Source of the DNA: Bacteroidota bacterium
GTDB taxonomy: Bacteria; Bacteroidota; Bacteroidia; Chitinophagales; Saprospiraceae
Length of the DNA stretch: 64,000 nt
NCBI GenBank assembly: GCA_963169455.1
Contig: CAUJDW010000159.1
Coordinates: 87,596 to 151,595, forward strand
Direction of reading: 5' to 3'
In this document: positions 52,891-61,583 of the stretch, one piece after another
How the letters are laid out: each line of letters starts with the position of its first letter
Numbering within the stretch: the first letter of the stretch is position 1
Notes under the pieces: model-generated
What the model saw: only the letters and a program-made list of their open reading frames with translations
Told to the model about the DNA's origin: nothing
Databases searched by the model: none
Translations under genes and position numbers: made by a program

Positions 52891-55800
52891 TCACCCCAAC
52901 TCCTTCTCAAACCACGCCCACACCCCCTCATAATCCCTCACCCGATCACACCCCTCAAACGGCGCATAAAACACCACCTCCCCCCCCCGATACAACTCCG
53001 ACTTCGTAATAGTGTATATAACCTCCCCCGCCCGCTCACACCGCAGGTTCTCAAACCCACTGCAATCCACCACCTCATCCGCCTTCATCCCGCGAATATG
53101 CTCCCACTCCTTCCTATCCAGCCCCACGCCCGTCAGGCCGCGGGAGCAGGTGAAGACGATGTTGCCCCGGCGGTCGTACCAGGTGTCTTCTTCGTTTTGC
53201 TGCAGGACCGGGAACTGCACTTCGTAGATCAGCACCAGCTCCTCCAGCGTCAGGCCCAGGGCCATGGCGGTGAGCACGTCGATCTCCACCAGCGCCCAGC
53301 GGCGCTCATAAGCATTGCGCAAAGGGCTGTGCCAGCTCCAGTCCGGGCCCAAAGTACTTAGGTCTTTGAGGCGGGGGTCGGCCTTCGCCCAGCCGTCCTG
53401 CCGGAATGCCTCGCGCCAGTGACGCTCCCACAAGGGGGCGTAGGGGCGGGTGAGACAGTTGAGGAGCAGGGTGCGGAGGGCGAGGGGTCCATAAAATTCT
53501 TTCCTTATCCTTAATGGGAAACTCCTTATTGTTCGGTAGCCTATCTTGGGAATACAAATGGTTTTCAGGAAGAAATCATATGCAATTGAAGAAGCTAATC
53601 CAGTGAACTCAATTAAATCATCCTCATTTGAAAAAATTGAATAGGTTGCTGTTCCAATATTTGATGATTTGGGTGGAATTATAGATGGAATCAGGGTTCT
53701 TTCCCCGGCTTGAGAAAGCATTGTTCTTACAACTAATTTGAAAAAAAATATCTGCTTTGCATTATCAAATCCTTCAATTCGGTTTGCGAAATTGGTTGCA
53801 TCCTCTGCCGGCACATAATTCGTCCTCGGTACAAAATCCTCCGGGATGCGGGTGAGGTCGATTTCGTCGTAGTGGGAGTTTTGGGTGCACGCTTCCCGAG
53901 GCGTTTTGTACAAAGGGTTGGCCACGTAAAAATGCGGCCCGCTGTAGATTAGCTCATAGTGCTCCAGGTCCGGATATCGGGTTTCTCGGCGGATGATGCC
54001 CTTGTCCTGAGCGTTGGTTTCATGCCAGCCTTCGGATACTACGCAGGGGACATCTCCAACTTTGCTCGGAAACCGGCTTAGCTTTTCCAGCACGCTGATG
54101 ATCTGCCGGCTGTGGATGCTCACCAGCTTGGCGCCGGCCCAGTCGTCGCTGTCCTCGAAAGTGCGCGCCAGCACCTGCAGCACCTCGGGGGTGATGTGGA
54201 TGATGCGGTCGCGGTGGGGGTGAATGTTCCAAACCATTTTCCCGGCCTGCGGGTCCATCACTTTGTAGCCGCCCGCCAGTCCCGCGCCGTCGTGCACGAA
54301 GGAACTGTCAATGGTAGCCGGGTGGAAGAGGTTGTTGATGGAGTAGAAGCTGACATCCGCATTCTGGCCTGAGTAAACATGAATACCGTAGATGGTTTCA
54401 TGGTGCACTTCAGCGAATAGCGTTAGTTCATTTTTGAATTGGAAGTGGTACTTCAGCCTATTGTATACTTCTTCCCGAAGCGTCTGCCCTTTCGGATCAT
54501 CATAAATCCCCTCCGGGTGCACCAGGCCGGTGAAGCCCTGCGGCGCCATCAGGCTGAAGGTATTTTCCAGGATATTTTTGAACAGGTTGGTTTGCTGCCC
54601 CAGCAGCAGCGGGTAGTTCTGTGCGGCGTTGAGGAAAGTACTGCCGCCTTCGTGTTCCAGGGCTTCCTCCAGGTAGAGTTCTTTTAGTTGTTCGGAAGCG
54701 TCCATCAGTTGCCCCAGCATTTTGCGCACCTGCGGGGCGGAGGTTTTGCGCACCAGCACCTCCGGCTGCCGCTCGGCTACGATGCCTTTTTCCTCGAACT
54801 CCAGCTTCACCCAGGGCGGGTTCCCCACGATCACATCGAAGCCGCCCCTTTCGCGGAACACTTCGATGAACTCCAGCTGGTAGTGGAAAAAGCGGTACTG
54901 CCGGGCGTACTGCTCCACCAGCCGGCGCCGCTGCGTGGGGAAGAGCTGGCTGTCGCGGCGGTCGGTGTATTGGAGGATGGCTTCGGCGGCCTGGGATTGC
55001 TCCTGCTGGCTTCGGTAAGCCGTGAGGCCCTGGGATTGCCCGGGGTGTGACGGGGTGACTTGGGGACTGGGTGACGGGGTGAAGAGATCCCCCTGCACCG
55101 TCTCCCCCTCTCCAAGTCTCCCCCTCCCCCCGTCACCAAGTCCCATCTCCCCATCCAGGTCGATGTCAAGAATGTTGACCAGGTCATCGTACCATTCCTG
55201 GCGGGAGGGGAGGCTGGCGGCATGGCGGAGGTCCCAGTACCAGAGAGCGCACCAGTAGTCCATTACCATTTTCAGTTTGAAGTAGGGGGCGTTGGTGCGG
55301 CTGCGGTTGCCGGCCAGGCGTTCTTTTTCTTCGTAGCTGCGCAGGTCCAGCTCGCATTGGTCGGCCAGATCAAGGGCGCCCCAGATCTCGGCGCGGCTTT
55401 GGGTGCAGGCGTTCACTTTGGCCTGGAAGCGGTAGTGCTCCTCCAGCAGCCCGTCGATGCGGCGGCTAATGGCCTGCAGTTGCTGGTACTCATGGGCGCG
55501 GATGGGCGCCAGGAAATCCTTGCGCCACTCCTTCACCCGCTCGAATTCCTGCGGGTATTCCTCCTTCAGCAGCTTGATATTGGCCGAAGGAACCATGTTC
55601 TTGTCCGGTAAGAGGAAGTGGTATATCTCATCGGCCCTCCTCCCCGTACCTTGTACCTTATACCCCGTACCCTGTACCCGCTCCAGCATTCTCGGAGCAT
55701 TTTCCCACCACTCCCTTTTCTCCTTCGGCTTCTTTGCATCAAACAGAAAATCCCTGGCCTTATACACCTTCAGCCAGGCGCCCACCACGGCATTGCCAAC

Positions 55801-57765
55801 GCCGAGGCGGTAGCCGAAGAAGGGCGTTTCCATATCCTGGTGGATGACGTTGAGCCAGAGGGCCAGCTTGCCCAGCTCGATGGCGGTGGGGTTGAGGTCG
55901 ACGCCGTAGACGTTGTTGGTGGCGATCCAGGCCTTCACCTTCTGCAGTTCTTCCTGGTACTGGCCCGGCTTCACTCGCTCGCCCTTTTCGCGCTGCCGGT
56001 GGTTGAGGTAGGCCTCCGCCAGTTGGTTGATTGCCTCGTTGTGGAAGGCGGCGGCGCCCATGGCGGGCTCCAGCACCTTGAGGCGCAGCAGCTCGCGGGC
56101 TTGCATTTCGCCCTTCTCCACTCGTTCCAGTATCGGTTTCAGGGTATACTTTACCGTGGTTTGGGTCAGCACTTCGGGCGTATAGTAGGAGGCCGACTTC
56201 TGCCGGTCGCGCCCGCTGAGGCGGTAGATGAAGCGGCCTTTGGGGTGGACGACGAGCCGGCCATCCTCATCGTGCAGCACCTCGTCGATGTCGAAATCGT
56301 CGAGGCGGCGGCGGGGCGTCAGGTAAGTCCCCTCCCCGGGCTTGCCTTTGGCGTGCACCTCGATGTAGTCCTCATCGGCAAAGAAGCCGCGGTAGGCCAG
56401 CAGGCCTTCGTAGACGCTGCCCAGCTGGTTGACGCCGAGGTTGGCGTAGGAGATGCGCCCGCGGGCGCGCCCCCGTTGCTTTTTCGACAGGCTGAGCTGC
56501 CGGATGATCTCCTGCCAGATGTAATTGCGGAATTTGACCTCGCCCAGGTAAGCCAGCCGCTTGTCGTCGAACAGGGGCGAGTCGAGGTGGCGAAGGCGGA
56601 AGCTCTTGTTGTGGCCCGGCGGGTCGTGCTGCCGGTAGCCCCCGGCGAGCAGGCCGAAGAGGGTGCTCAGCGAATCGTGGAAGAAATAGGAGTTTCGGGC
56701 GTGCTCGGAATGCAGGGGCGCCTGTTCCAGGTCGCGTAACATCTCCAGGCTGTAGCCCCGCTGATACACGGCGTCGTTGATGGGCAGAATCTCCAGCTCG
56801 GGCCGGCTTTCGGCGTAGAAGAGGAACAGCAGGCGGTACACCAGCGTCAGGCAGTCGTCCTTGAGGCGCCGGGCAAAATCGCTGTCCTCCAGGTGGGGCT
56901 CGGCGCCGCGCTGCTGCAGGAACCATACCGCCTCGTTGGCCAGCGACTCCACTGCCTGAATGATGCCCTCCTTGAGGTCCTGCGTCACCGCGTAGGCGCT
57001 CTTGTGGGAATCCTCGTCGAGCTGCTCCATCAGGATGATGTCGGCCTCAGGGGCCAGGGTTTCCTTACTCAGCAGGAAGTAGAAGAGGGCGTAATAGTCG
57101 CGGTTGCGCGCCAGGGAAGCTTCGTCGAACAGGTCCTCCAGCCGGAAGCGCAGGTAGCTGCCGCGGAACCACTTCTCGGATTCCAGCAGGTAGAGCTCGC
57201 TGCCGGCTAGCATCAGGATGTAGCGCGGCCGCTTGTGCTGGTCGAGCAGAAAGAGCTGGGAAACGGCTTCGTTGATGATGGCGGGAGTGATGCGCAGGGC
57301 GTCGTCTTCGAGCTGAAAGACATTCGCCCAGTCGGCCTGCTCGTAGTGTTGTTCGAACAGCCCCTCCGGCTCCGCTTCCTCGCGGCGGATCATGGCCTGC
57401 ATTTCCATCACGAAAAGGTGGGGCCGTTCGCCCCGGTAGAGGATGTGGCGCACGGGCAGCACCTCTTTTTCGCTGAGGTGGTAGGGCCGGCCGTACTCCG
57501 GCTTATCACCCGGATACCCGAGCGCATGGAGCAACTCGGTATGGAACTGATGGGTGATGCTGATGCGGTCTTTGGCGCGCAGGCGGCCTTCCAGGAAGGT
57601 TTGCTTGTAGCGGTAATAGCGCTCCTTCAGCCCGGCGATGCGTTTGTTGAATTCCTGCAGATCCTCCGCCCCATACCCCGCCCGGGCGGAGACTTTTTTG
57701 ACGAAGTCTTCGTCGAAGTAGTTGGTGGCGAAGTAGTCGCCGATGTTTTCGATGAAGCGGAGCAT
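52891..57765 (-). CDS. Eco57I-type adenine-N6 DNA methylase, DISARM DrmMI-like
   Basis: A 1624-aa protein. The N-terminal 500 residues are a helical/nuclease-like region of unknown role (LRFIENIGDYFATNYFDEDF). Then the methylase part: SASYYTPEVLTQTTVKYTL (about 523), motif I LEPAMGAAAF (about 565), VYGVDLNPTAIELGKLALWL and the catalytic NPPW in FDVIVGNPPWVKLEF (about 978). The C-terminal 600 residues probably recognise the target. Two insertions of repeat DNA lie in frame (about residues 694-708 and 867-914). The SNF2 gene lies 33 bases upstream; the pair matches DISARM class 1 drmD-drmMI, and the methylase would mark host DNA. BREX PglX or a type IIG enzyme are alternatives. Confidence 0.85.
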   Translation of the reverse strand: MLRFIENIGDYFATNYFDEDFVKKVSARAGYGAEDLQEFNKRIAGLKERYYRYKQTFLEGRLRAKDRISITHQFHTELLHALGYPGDKPEYGRPYHLSEKEVLPVRHILYRGERPHLFVMEMQAMIRREEAEPEGLFEQHYEQADWANVFQLEDDALRITPAIINEAVSQLFLLDQHKRPRYILMLAGSELYLLESEKWFRGSYLRFRLEDLFDEASLARNRDYYALFYFLLSKETLAPEADIILMEQLDEDSHKSAYAVTQDLKEGIIQAVESLANEAVWFLQQRGAEPHLEDSDFARRLKDDCLTLVYRLLFLFYAESRPELEILPINDAVYQRGYSLEMLRDLEQAPLHSEHARNSYFFHDSLSTLFGLLAGGYRQHDPPGHNKSFRLRHLDSPLFDDKRLAYLGEVKFRNYIWQEIIRQLSLSKKQRGRARGRISYANLGVNQLGSVYEGLLAYRGFFADEDYIEVHAKGKPGEGTYLTPRRRLDDFDIDEVLHDEDGRLVVHPKGRFIYRLSGRDRQKSASYYTPEVLTQTTVKYTLKPILERVEKGEMQARELLRLKVLEPAMGAAAFHNEAINQLAEAYLNHRQREKGERVKPGQYQEELQKVKAWIATNNVYGVDLNPTAIELGKLALWLNVIHQDMETPFFGYRLGVGNAVVGAWLKVYKARDFLFDAKKPKEKREWWENAPRMLERVQGTGYKVQGTGRRADEIYHFLLPDKNMVPSANIKLLKEEYPQEFERVKEWRKDFLAPIRAHEYQQLQAISRRIDGLLEEHYRFQAKVNACTQSRAEIWGALDLADQCELDLRSYEEKERLAGNRSRTNAPYFKLKMVMDYWCALWYWDLRHAASLPSRQEWYDDLVNILDIDLDGEMGLGDGGRGRLGEGETVQGDLFTPSPSPQVTPSHPGQSQGLTAYRSQQEQSQAAEAILQYTDRRDSQLFPTQRRRLVEQYARQYRFFHYQLEFIEVFRERGGFDVIVGNPPWVKLEFEEKGIVAERQPEVLVRKTSAPQVRKMLGQLMDASEQLKELYLEEALEHEGGSTFLNAAQNYPLLLGQQTNLFKNILENTFSLMAPQGFTGLVHPEGIYDDPKGQTLREEVYNRLKYHFQFKNELTLFAEVHHETIYGIHVYSGQNADVSFYSINNLFHPATIDSSFVHDGAGLAGGYKVMDPQAGKMVWNIHPHRDRIIHITPEVLQVLARTFEDSDDWAGAKLVSIHSRQIISVLEKLSRFPSKVGDVPCVVSEGWHETNAQDKGIIRRETRYPDLEHYELIYSGPHFYVANPLYKTPREACTQNSHYDEIDLTRIPEDFVPRTNYVPAEDATNFANRIEGFDNAKQIFFFKLVVRTMLSQAGERTLIPSIIPPKSSNIGTATYSIFSNEDDLIEFTGLASSIAYDFFLKTICIPKIGYRTIRSFPLRIRKEFYGPLALRTLLLNCLTRPYAPLWERHWREAFRQDGWAKADPRLKDLSTLGPDWSWHSPLRNAYERRWALVEIDVLTAMALGLTLEELVLIYEVQFPVLQQNEEDTWYDRRGNIVFTCSRGLTGVGLDRKEWEHIRGMKADEVVDCSGFENLRCERAGEVIYTITKSELYRGGEVVFYAPFEGCDRVRDYEGVWAWFEKELG
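55022..55165. repeat. G/C-skewed imperfect inverted repeat inside the methylase gene
   Basis: GTGACGGGGTGACTTGGGGA and related G-rich units (about 55048-55082) face C-rich units CCCCGTCACCAAGTCCC (about 55125-55145), forming a long imperfect stem. Translated it gives a Gly/Pro/Ser-rich linker between the two methylase motif blocks. It looks like a mobile repeat that inserted without breaking the frame. Confidence 0.65.
55643..55682. repeat. GTACC-type tandem repeat inside the methylase gene
   Basis: Several degenerate units of the type GTACCYTGTACCTTATACCCC follow each other; read in frame they give the repeated VQGTGYKVQGTG. The unit structure resembles short tandem elements common in filamentous cyanobacteria and some Saprospiria. 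Confidence 0.65.
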
Positions 57766-57798
57766 ATGTTTATGGTTTCAAGCCGATCTGGAGATCGG

Positions 57799-60642
57799 CT
57801 AGACGTTGAAGAACACGCCCAGGACCTTCAGGTAGGCCTCGTTGTTCAGCTGCGCCAGGTCCTGGTAGAACTGCGACTTTTCGTTCAGTATCGTTTCAAT
57901 TTCCTCCAGCTTTTCCTTTTTGCGTCGGCGCAGGAAGATGGTGTCCACCTTATCCTGCATATCCAGTTCCAGCTGGGCGCGCGATTGTTCAGCCCAGCCT
58001 TCCAAATGCTGCTGGTATTGTTTCAGTTTATCCTCCATTTCGACCTGCAGGATCATCTGCTTCTGGCTCATATGCAACTGCTGAGCGTAGCTGATGGCCT
58101 CGGGCAGCGTCTGCTGCAGGCTTTGCAGGTGTTCCGGGCTGATCTCTTCCGTATAGAGGGTGTCGGTGAGGCGAAACTGCCGGAGAAAATCCTGCAGCGC
58201 CATGGGTTTGGCCGCCAGGCCGCCCTCGTTGTCGAGGCCCACGGCGAAGAAATCCGACAGCACCGGCTGCCCCAGGCCGTTGGACACCTGCCCGTGGAAG
58301 ACGTAGTAGCGCTGGCCTGCCGGGATATTGCGGGTGCGGGCCGCCAGGGCCACCCCTTTGTCGATGTCGGCCTCCAGTTTGGTCATCAGGTAGCGCCCAA
58401 TGGGGTGGGCATCGTAGAGGATATGGAAGCGCGCCCATTCGCCGTTGCGCTTCCGGGCATCGGCAATGGCCTGCTGCACCAGCTGCGGGTTGGTGGTCAG
58501 CTGGTAGGCCTCGCCGGTTCGGGGTTTGGCCTCCTTCGGCAGGTGGTACATAATGGCGTCGAGCTCGGCGTCGTTGACCACTTCCAGCAACTCATCCACG
58601 CCCACCTCCACCTGCCCGGGCCGCAGGGCGTTGCGCGAGCGGAGGTAATCGGCCAGGGCGGCAAAGAATTCAAAATCGGAGGGAAAGAAAGAGGCGTCTT
58701 CCAGGATAGGCGCCTGTTCCGTCACCGCTTCCGTTGACTCCTCTTCCTGCCCGAAAAGGCTCGTGAAGTCGAAGCCCTCCGTTTCATCCAGGAAATCCTC
58801 CCGGCTATCGATAATGGCTTCCGTCACTTTCTTTTCCTCCTCCTGCGCGTCGTAGAGGTGCATGACCGCGCCGGCGTCGCCCAGGGTTTTGTAAACCTCC
58901 TCCTCTTTTTCCGTCAGCTTTTCGATGATATAGAGGTCCGTCTTCAGCCCCGGCAGCGCGGATTCGGCCACCAGGTAATAGATATAAGGCGTCTCGCGCT
59001 GCCCGTAGCGGTCGATGCGCCCATTGCGCTGCTCCAGCGTGATGAGCGACCAGGGGATATCGTAATTGAACATCCTGTGGCAGAAGTAGTGCAGGTTGAC
59101 GCCCTGCGAGCCTGCGTCAGAGGTCAGCAGGATGCGGATATCAGAATCGGCCTTGCCGAAGTTCTCGACAATGGCCTGCTGCTCCACATCGGTCAGGCTG
59201 CCGTGGAAAACGACCAGTTGATCGTCATTCAGGCCGAAGTCGCGCTGTAGCTTTTGTTGCAGGCTTTTCAGGGTATCGATGCGCTCAGCGAAAACGACCA
59301 GGCGTTCATCTTTCGGCCGGCCCTTCCAGTCCAGTTTTTCCAGTTCCTCTCTGAAGCGGCGGTATTTGGCGTCGGCGGCATTGTTCAGGACGTTTTCCAA
59401 CAGGGCCTGGGCTTCCTCCAGGATGTCGAGGTTGTCCTGAATGGTATCTTCCTCCAGTTTCACTTTCTTGTTCTTCACCCGCTGCCAGCGGTTGCGCACG
59501 GTAGCCAGGGCAGCTTCCGGAGAAGACATATAGGCTTTGAACAGCCCGACGGTAAACAGCAGGTCCTGCCAGTAGCCGCCGTTGCGCCCCCGGGCGATGG
59601 CCTGGTTTTTCAGGCCCTGTTGGAATTCCAGGAAAGCCTCCTCTTCCGGCAACAACTGCGCCCCCAGCCGGACGATCTGCCGTTCCTGGAAGTTGGCGCG
59701 GATGCCTTCCTCCTGGATGTCGTGCTTGAAGCGGCGCACGTAGTAGGGCTCCACGTCCGCCTTGGTATAATCGCCATGCTGCGGGATAGCCGTCGGCTCG
59801 ATCATAGTGATGAGGTTGGCGAAGCTCTCCTTGCGCCCGTTGTGGGGCGTCGCCGAGGTAAGCACCAGCGATTCGCAGCGGGTGGCCAGGAACTGCGCCA
59901 GTCCGCCGCGCTGACTGTAGGTGTTGGCCACCGTATGGCATTCGTCGATGACGATAATATCCCAGCGGGTCTTTTCGATATAGTGTCGGAATTTGGCGTT
60001 GTTCTTCAGCGTATCGATCGAGATGATCGTCTTGTCGTAGTAATCGAAGGGGTTCTTGTTAGCCGGCAGTTCCGCTTTGATGTTCTCGATGCCCACCGAA
60101 TCCAGCCGCACCAGCGGAATGGCGAATCGGTTCCATATCTCCTGCTGAAACTGCGCCAGAATGGACTTCAGCGCCAGCACCAGGATGCGCCCCCCTTTGC
60201 CCCGTTCGATCATTTCCGTAAGGAAGATCCCCACTTCCACCGTTTTACCCAGCCCCACGCCATCGGCGATGAGCAGGCGCGGGCGAGGCAGCTTCAGGGC
60301 TTTCAGCGTCGGTGTGAGCTGGTACTGCGCCAGGTCGAAGGCGCACTTGTGAGCCAGGGTGATCTTATCGGAGGTTGAGTAGGCGTTCCGCACCTGGGTT
60401 TCGAGGAAGAGCTTGGTGCGCCGGTAGCCGGCCTCTACGTCCGCCTCCAGGCGCGTATTGCTGGGGTCCAGCACCTGAATATTGAAGTCGATGCCCGTAT
60501 CGAAGCAATACCGCTTCCCCTTGACCAGTTCGCTGATGCCCTCCGCTTCGAGGATAAAGGTCCCGTCCCCGTTGCGCTGCACATCGGTAATCAAAAAGTC
60601 CTCGTGGCGGACGGTGATGCGGGTGCCGGTGGCGAAGGACAT
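57799..60642 (-). CDS. SNF2-type helicase, DISARM DrmD-like
   Basis: A 947-aa SF2 ATPase. Motifs: Walker A DGVGLGKTVEV (about 124-134), DECH in VIDECHTV (about 230), VLTSATPHNGRKES, and in the C-terminal lobe LLTSDAGSQGVNLHYF and QRNGRIDRYGQ (about 530-540), the QRxGRxxRxGQ signature of the RapA/SNF2 group. It has a long C-terminal coil-rich region with QMILQVEMEDKLKQY. Such proteins move along DNA and remodel bound proteins; in DISARM class 1 the SNF2 protein DrmD accompanies an adenine methylase. The ATG at 60642 (MSFATGTRITVRHEDF) was chosen; the frame extends upstream but is atypical. It starts the defence transcript. Confidence 0.88.
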   Translation of the reverse strand: MSFATGTRITVRHEDFLITDVQRNGDGTFILEAEGISELVKGKRYCFDTGIDFNIQVLDPSNTRLEADVEAGYRRTKLFLETQVRNAYSTSDKITLAHKCAFDLAQYQLTPTLKALKLPRPRLLIADGVGLGKTVEVGIFLTEMIERGKGGRILVLALKSILAQFQQEIWNRFAIPLVRLDSVGIENIKAELPANKNPFDYYDKTIISIDTLKNNAKFRHYIEKTRWDIIVIDECHTVANTYSQRGGLAQFLATRCESLVLTSATPHNGRKESFANLITMIEPTAIPQHGDYTKADVEPYYVRRFKHDIQEEGIRANFQERQIVRLGAQLLPEEEAFLEFQQGLKNQAIARGRNGGYWQDLLFTVGLFKAYMSSPEAALATVRNRWQRVKNKKVKLEEDTIQDNLDILEEAQALLENVLNNAADAKYRRFREELEKLDWKGRPKDERLVVFAERIDTLKSLQQKLQRDFGLNDDQLVVFHGSLTDVEQQAIVENFGKADSDIRILLTSDAGSQGVNLHYFCHRMFNYDIPWSLITLEQRNGRIDRYGQRETPYIYYLVAESALPGLKTDLYIIEKLTEKEEEVYKTLGDAGAVMHLYDAQEEEKKVTEAIIDSREDFLDETEGFDFTSLFGQEEESTEAVTEQAPILEDASFFPSDFEFFAALADYLRSRNALRPGQVEVGVDELLEVVNDAELDAIMYHLPKEAKPRTGEAYQLTTNPQLVQQAIADARKRNGEWARFHILYDAHPIGRYLMTKLEADIDKGVALAARTRNIPAGQRYYVFHGQVSNGLGQPVLSDFFAVGLDNEGGLAAKPMALQDFLRQFRLTDTLYTEEISPEHLQSLQQTLPEAISYAQQLHMSQKQMILQVEMEDKLKQYQQHLEGWAEQSRAQLELDMQDKVDTIFLRRRKKEKLEEIETILNEKSQFYQDLAQLNNEAYLKVLGVFFNV

Positions 60643-60984
60643 GTTGGGAGTTGGTTTTACTGGCTGTGCATTGTTGAAATTCTGTGGGCTATTATACGGA
60701 AAATCTAACAAAAGGGTTGCGGGGGGTGGGAATTTTAAAATACCCAGCAGGCTTTTTCTGAATGTTGTGATCTCTGGCGAACCGGTTGAGCAGCTTAGCA
60801 AAGAGCGGTTTTTGTCCCTTGTCGGGCAAGGGATGGTTGATCAGCTTGGGCGATTTGAGGGAGTGCCGGAGGGGATGGTGAACCGGATTCAGGGAATGAT
60901 TGATAACTATGAGTTGTAAAAATTCACCCCCAATATCCCTCTGTTGCCTACATTCTTGGGTAGGTGATTGAGTTGTTGTTAATC
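60643..60984 (+). other. 342-base gap with a possible short coding remnant
   Basis: Between the DrmD-like gene and the lipoprotein gene a plus-strand frame ending at 60919 gives a well-formed tail (GEPVEQLSKERFLSLVGQGM then QLGRFEGVPEGMVNRIQG and IDNYEL). It reads like the 3' end of a real gene without a start. I do not recognise it. The rest is probably the promoter region of the defence operon. Confidence 0.35.
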
Positions 60985-61395
60985 CTAAGGATTCAATTCA
61001 ATAGAAACCGAATTAGTCATAAGGTAACCTTGCTCTTCACCATAAAGGAAAATTTCTACCGCCCCCCACCATTCTATATCTTCAGAAGCTACCCACGTGA
61101 CGGTATGGTCAAAATTATAAGACTTTTCACCGTTTAATTCTTCATGAACATGCCAAATATCCCAAGTACCGCCTTTTGTTACTTTTATTACATATTCGGA
61201 AATTCCTTCACCTGCATACAATTTCCCTTTGATGTGAATTTTATCACCACTTGAAAATATCTGGTCCTCTCGGGGGCTTTCAATTGTAATAGATGGCAGG
61301 GAAAAATCATCATTGTCGTTCTTATTACAAGAAGAGAAAGCCATGATTATAAACAGGCTCAGAACAAAAGAGGGGAGGAAATATATCTTTTTCAT
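60985..61395 (-). CDS. DUF4625-like lipoprotein
   Basis: A 136-aa lipoprotein (signal MKKIYFLPSFVLSLFIIMAF, lipobox FSSCNKN) with one Ig/cadherin-like beta domain: ITIESPREDQIFSSGDKIHI, then EYVIKVTKGGTWDIWHVHEE. This looks like the DUF4625 family found in Bacteroidota, of unknown function. Start set at the ATG 61395; the frame before it starts with TTG. The gene belongs to the AT-rich right-hand part. Confidence 0.75.
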   Translation of the reverse strand: MKKIYFLPSFVLSLFIIMAFSSCNKNDNDDFSLPSITIESPREDQIFSSGDKIHIKGKLYAGEGISEYVIKVTKGGTWDIWHVHEELNGEKSYNFDHTVTWVASEDIEWWGAVEIFLYGEEQGYLMTNSVSIELNP

Positions 61396-61583
61396 AGTAT
61401 TCAATTTTTTATCCTGAAGCTTTTTTGACTGGAGTATTAGGGCTTCTTGACTTGTCTTTTCCAGACAGAGTAACCCACAGACGAGGCCCGTCCACTAAAA
61501 ATGCCAGCAAAGATATTTCCAAGGTTGGCATTAGTATAACCCATCATCAATTGAGCCATTTTTCCCGAATTTCTTTGTCAGAC

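Noticed and set aside
52891..60642. BREX system
   Set aside because: The methylase resembles PglX in part, but no PglZ, BrxC, BrxL or other BREX proteins are present.
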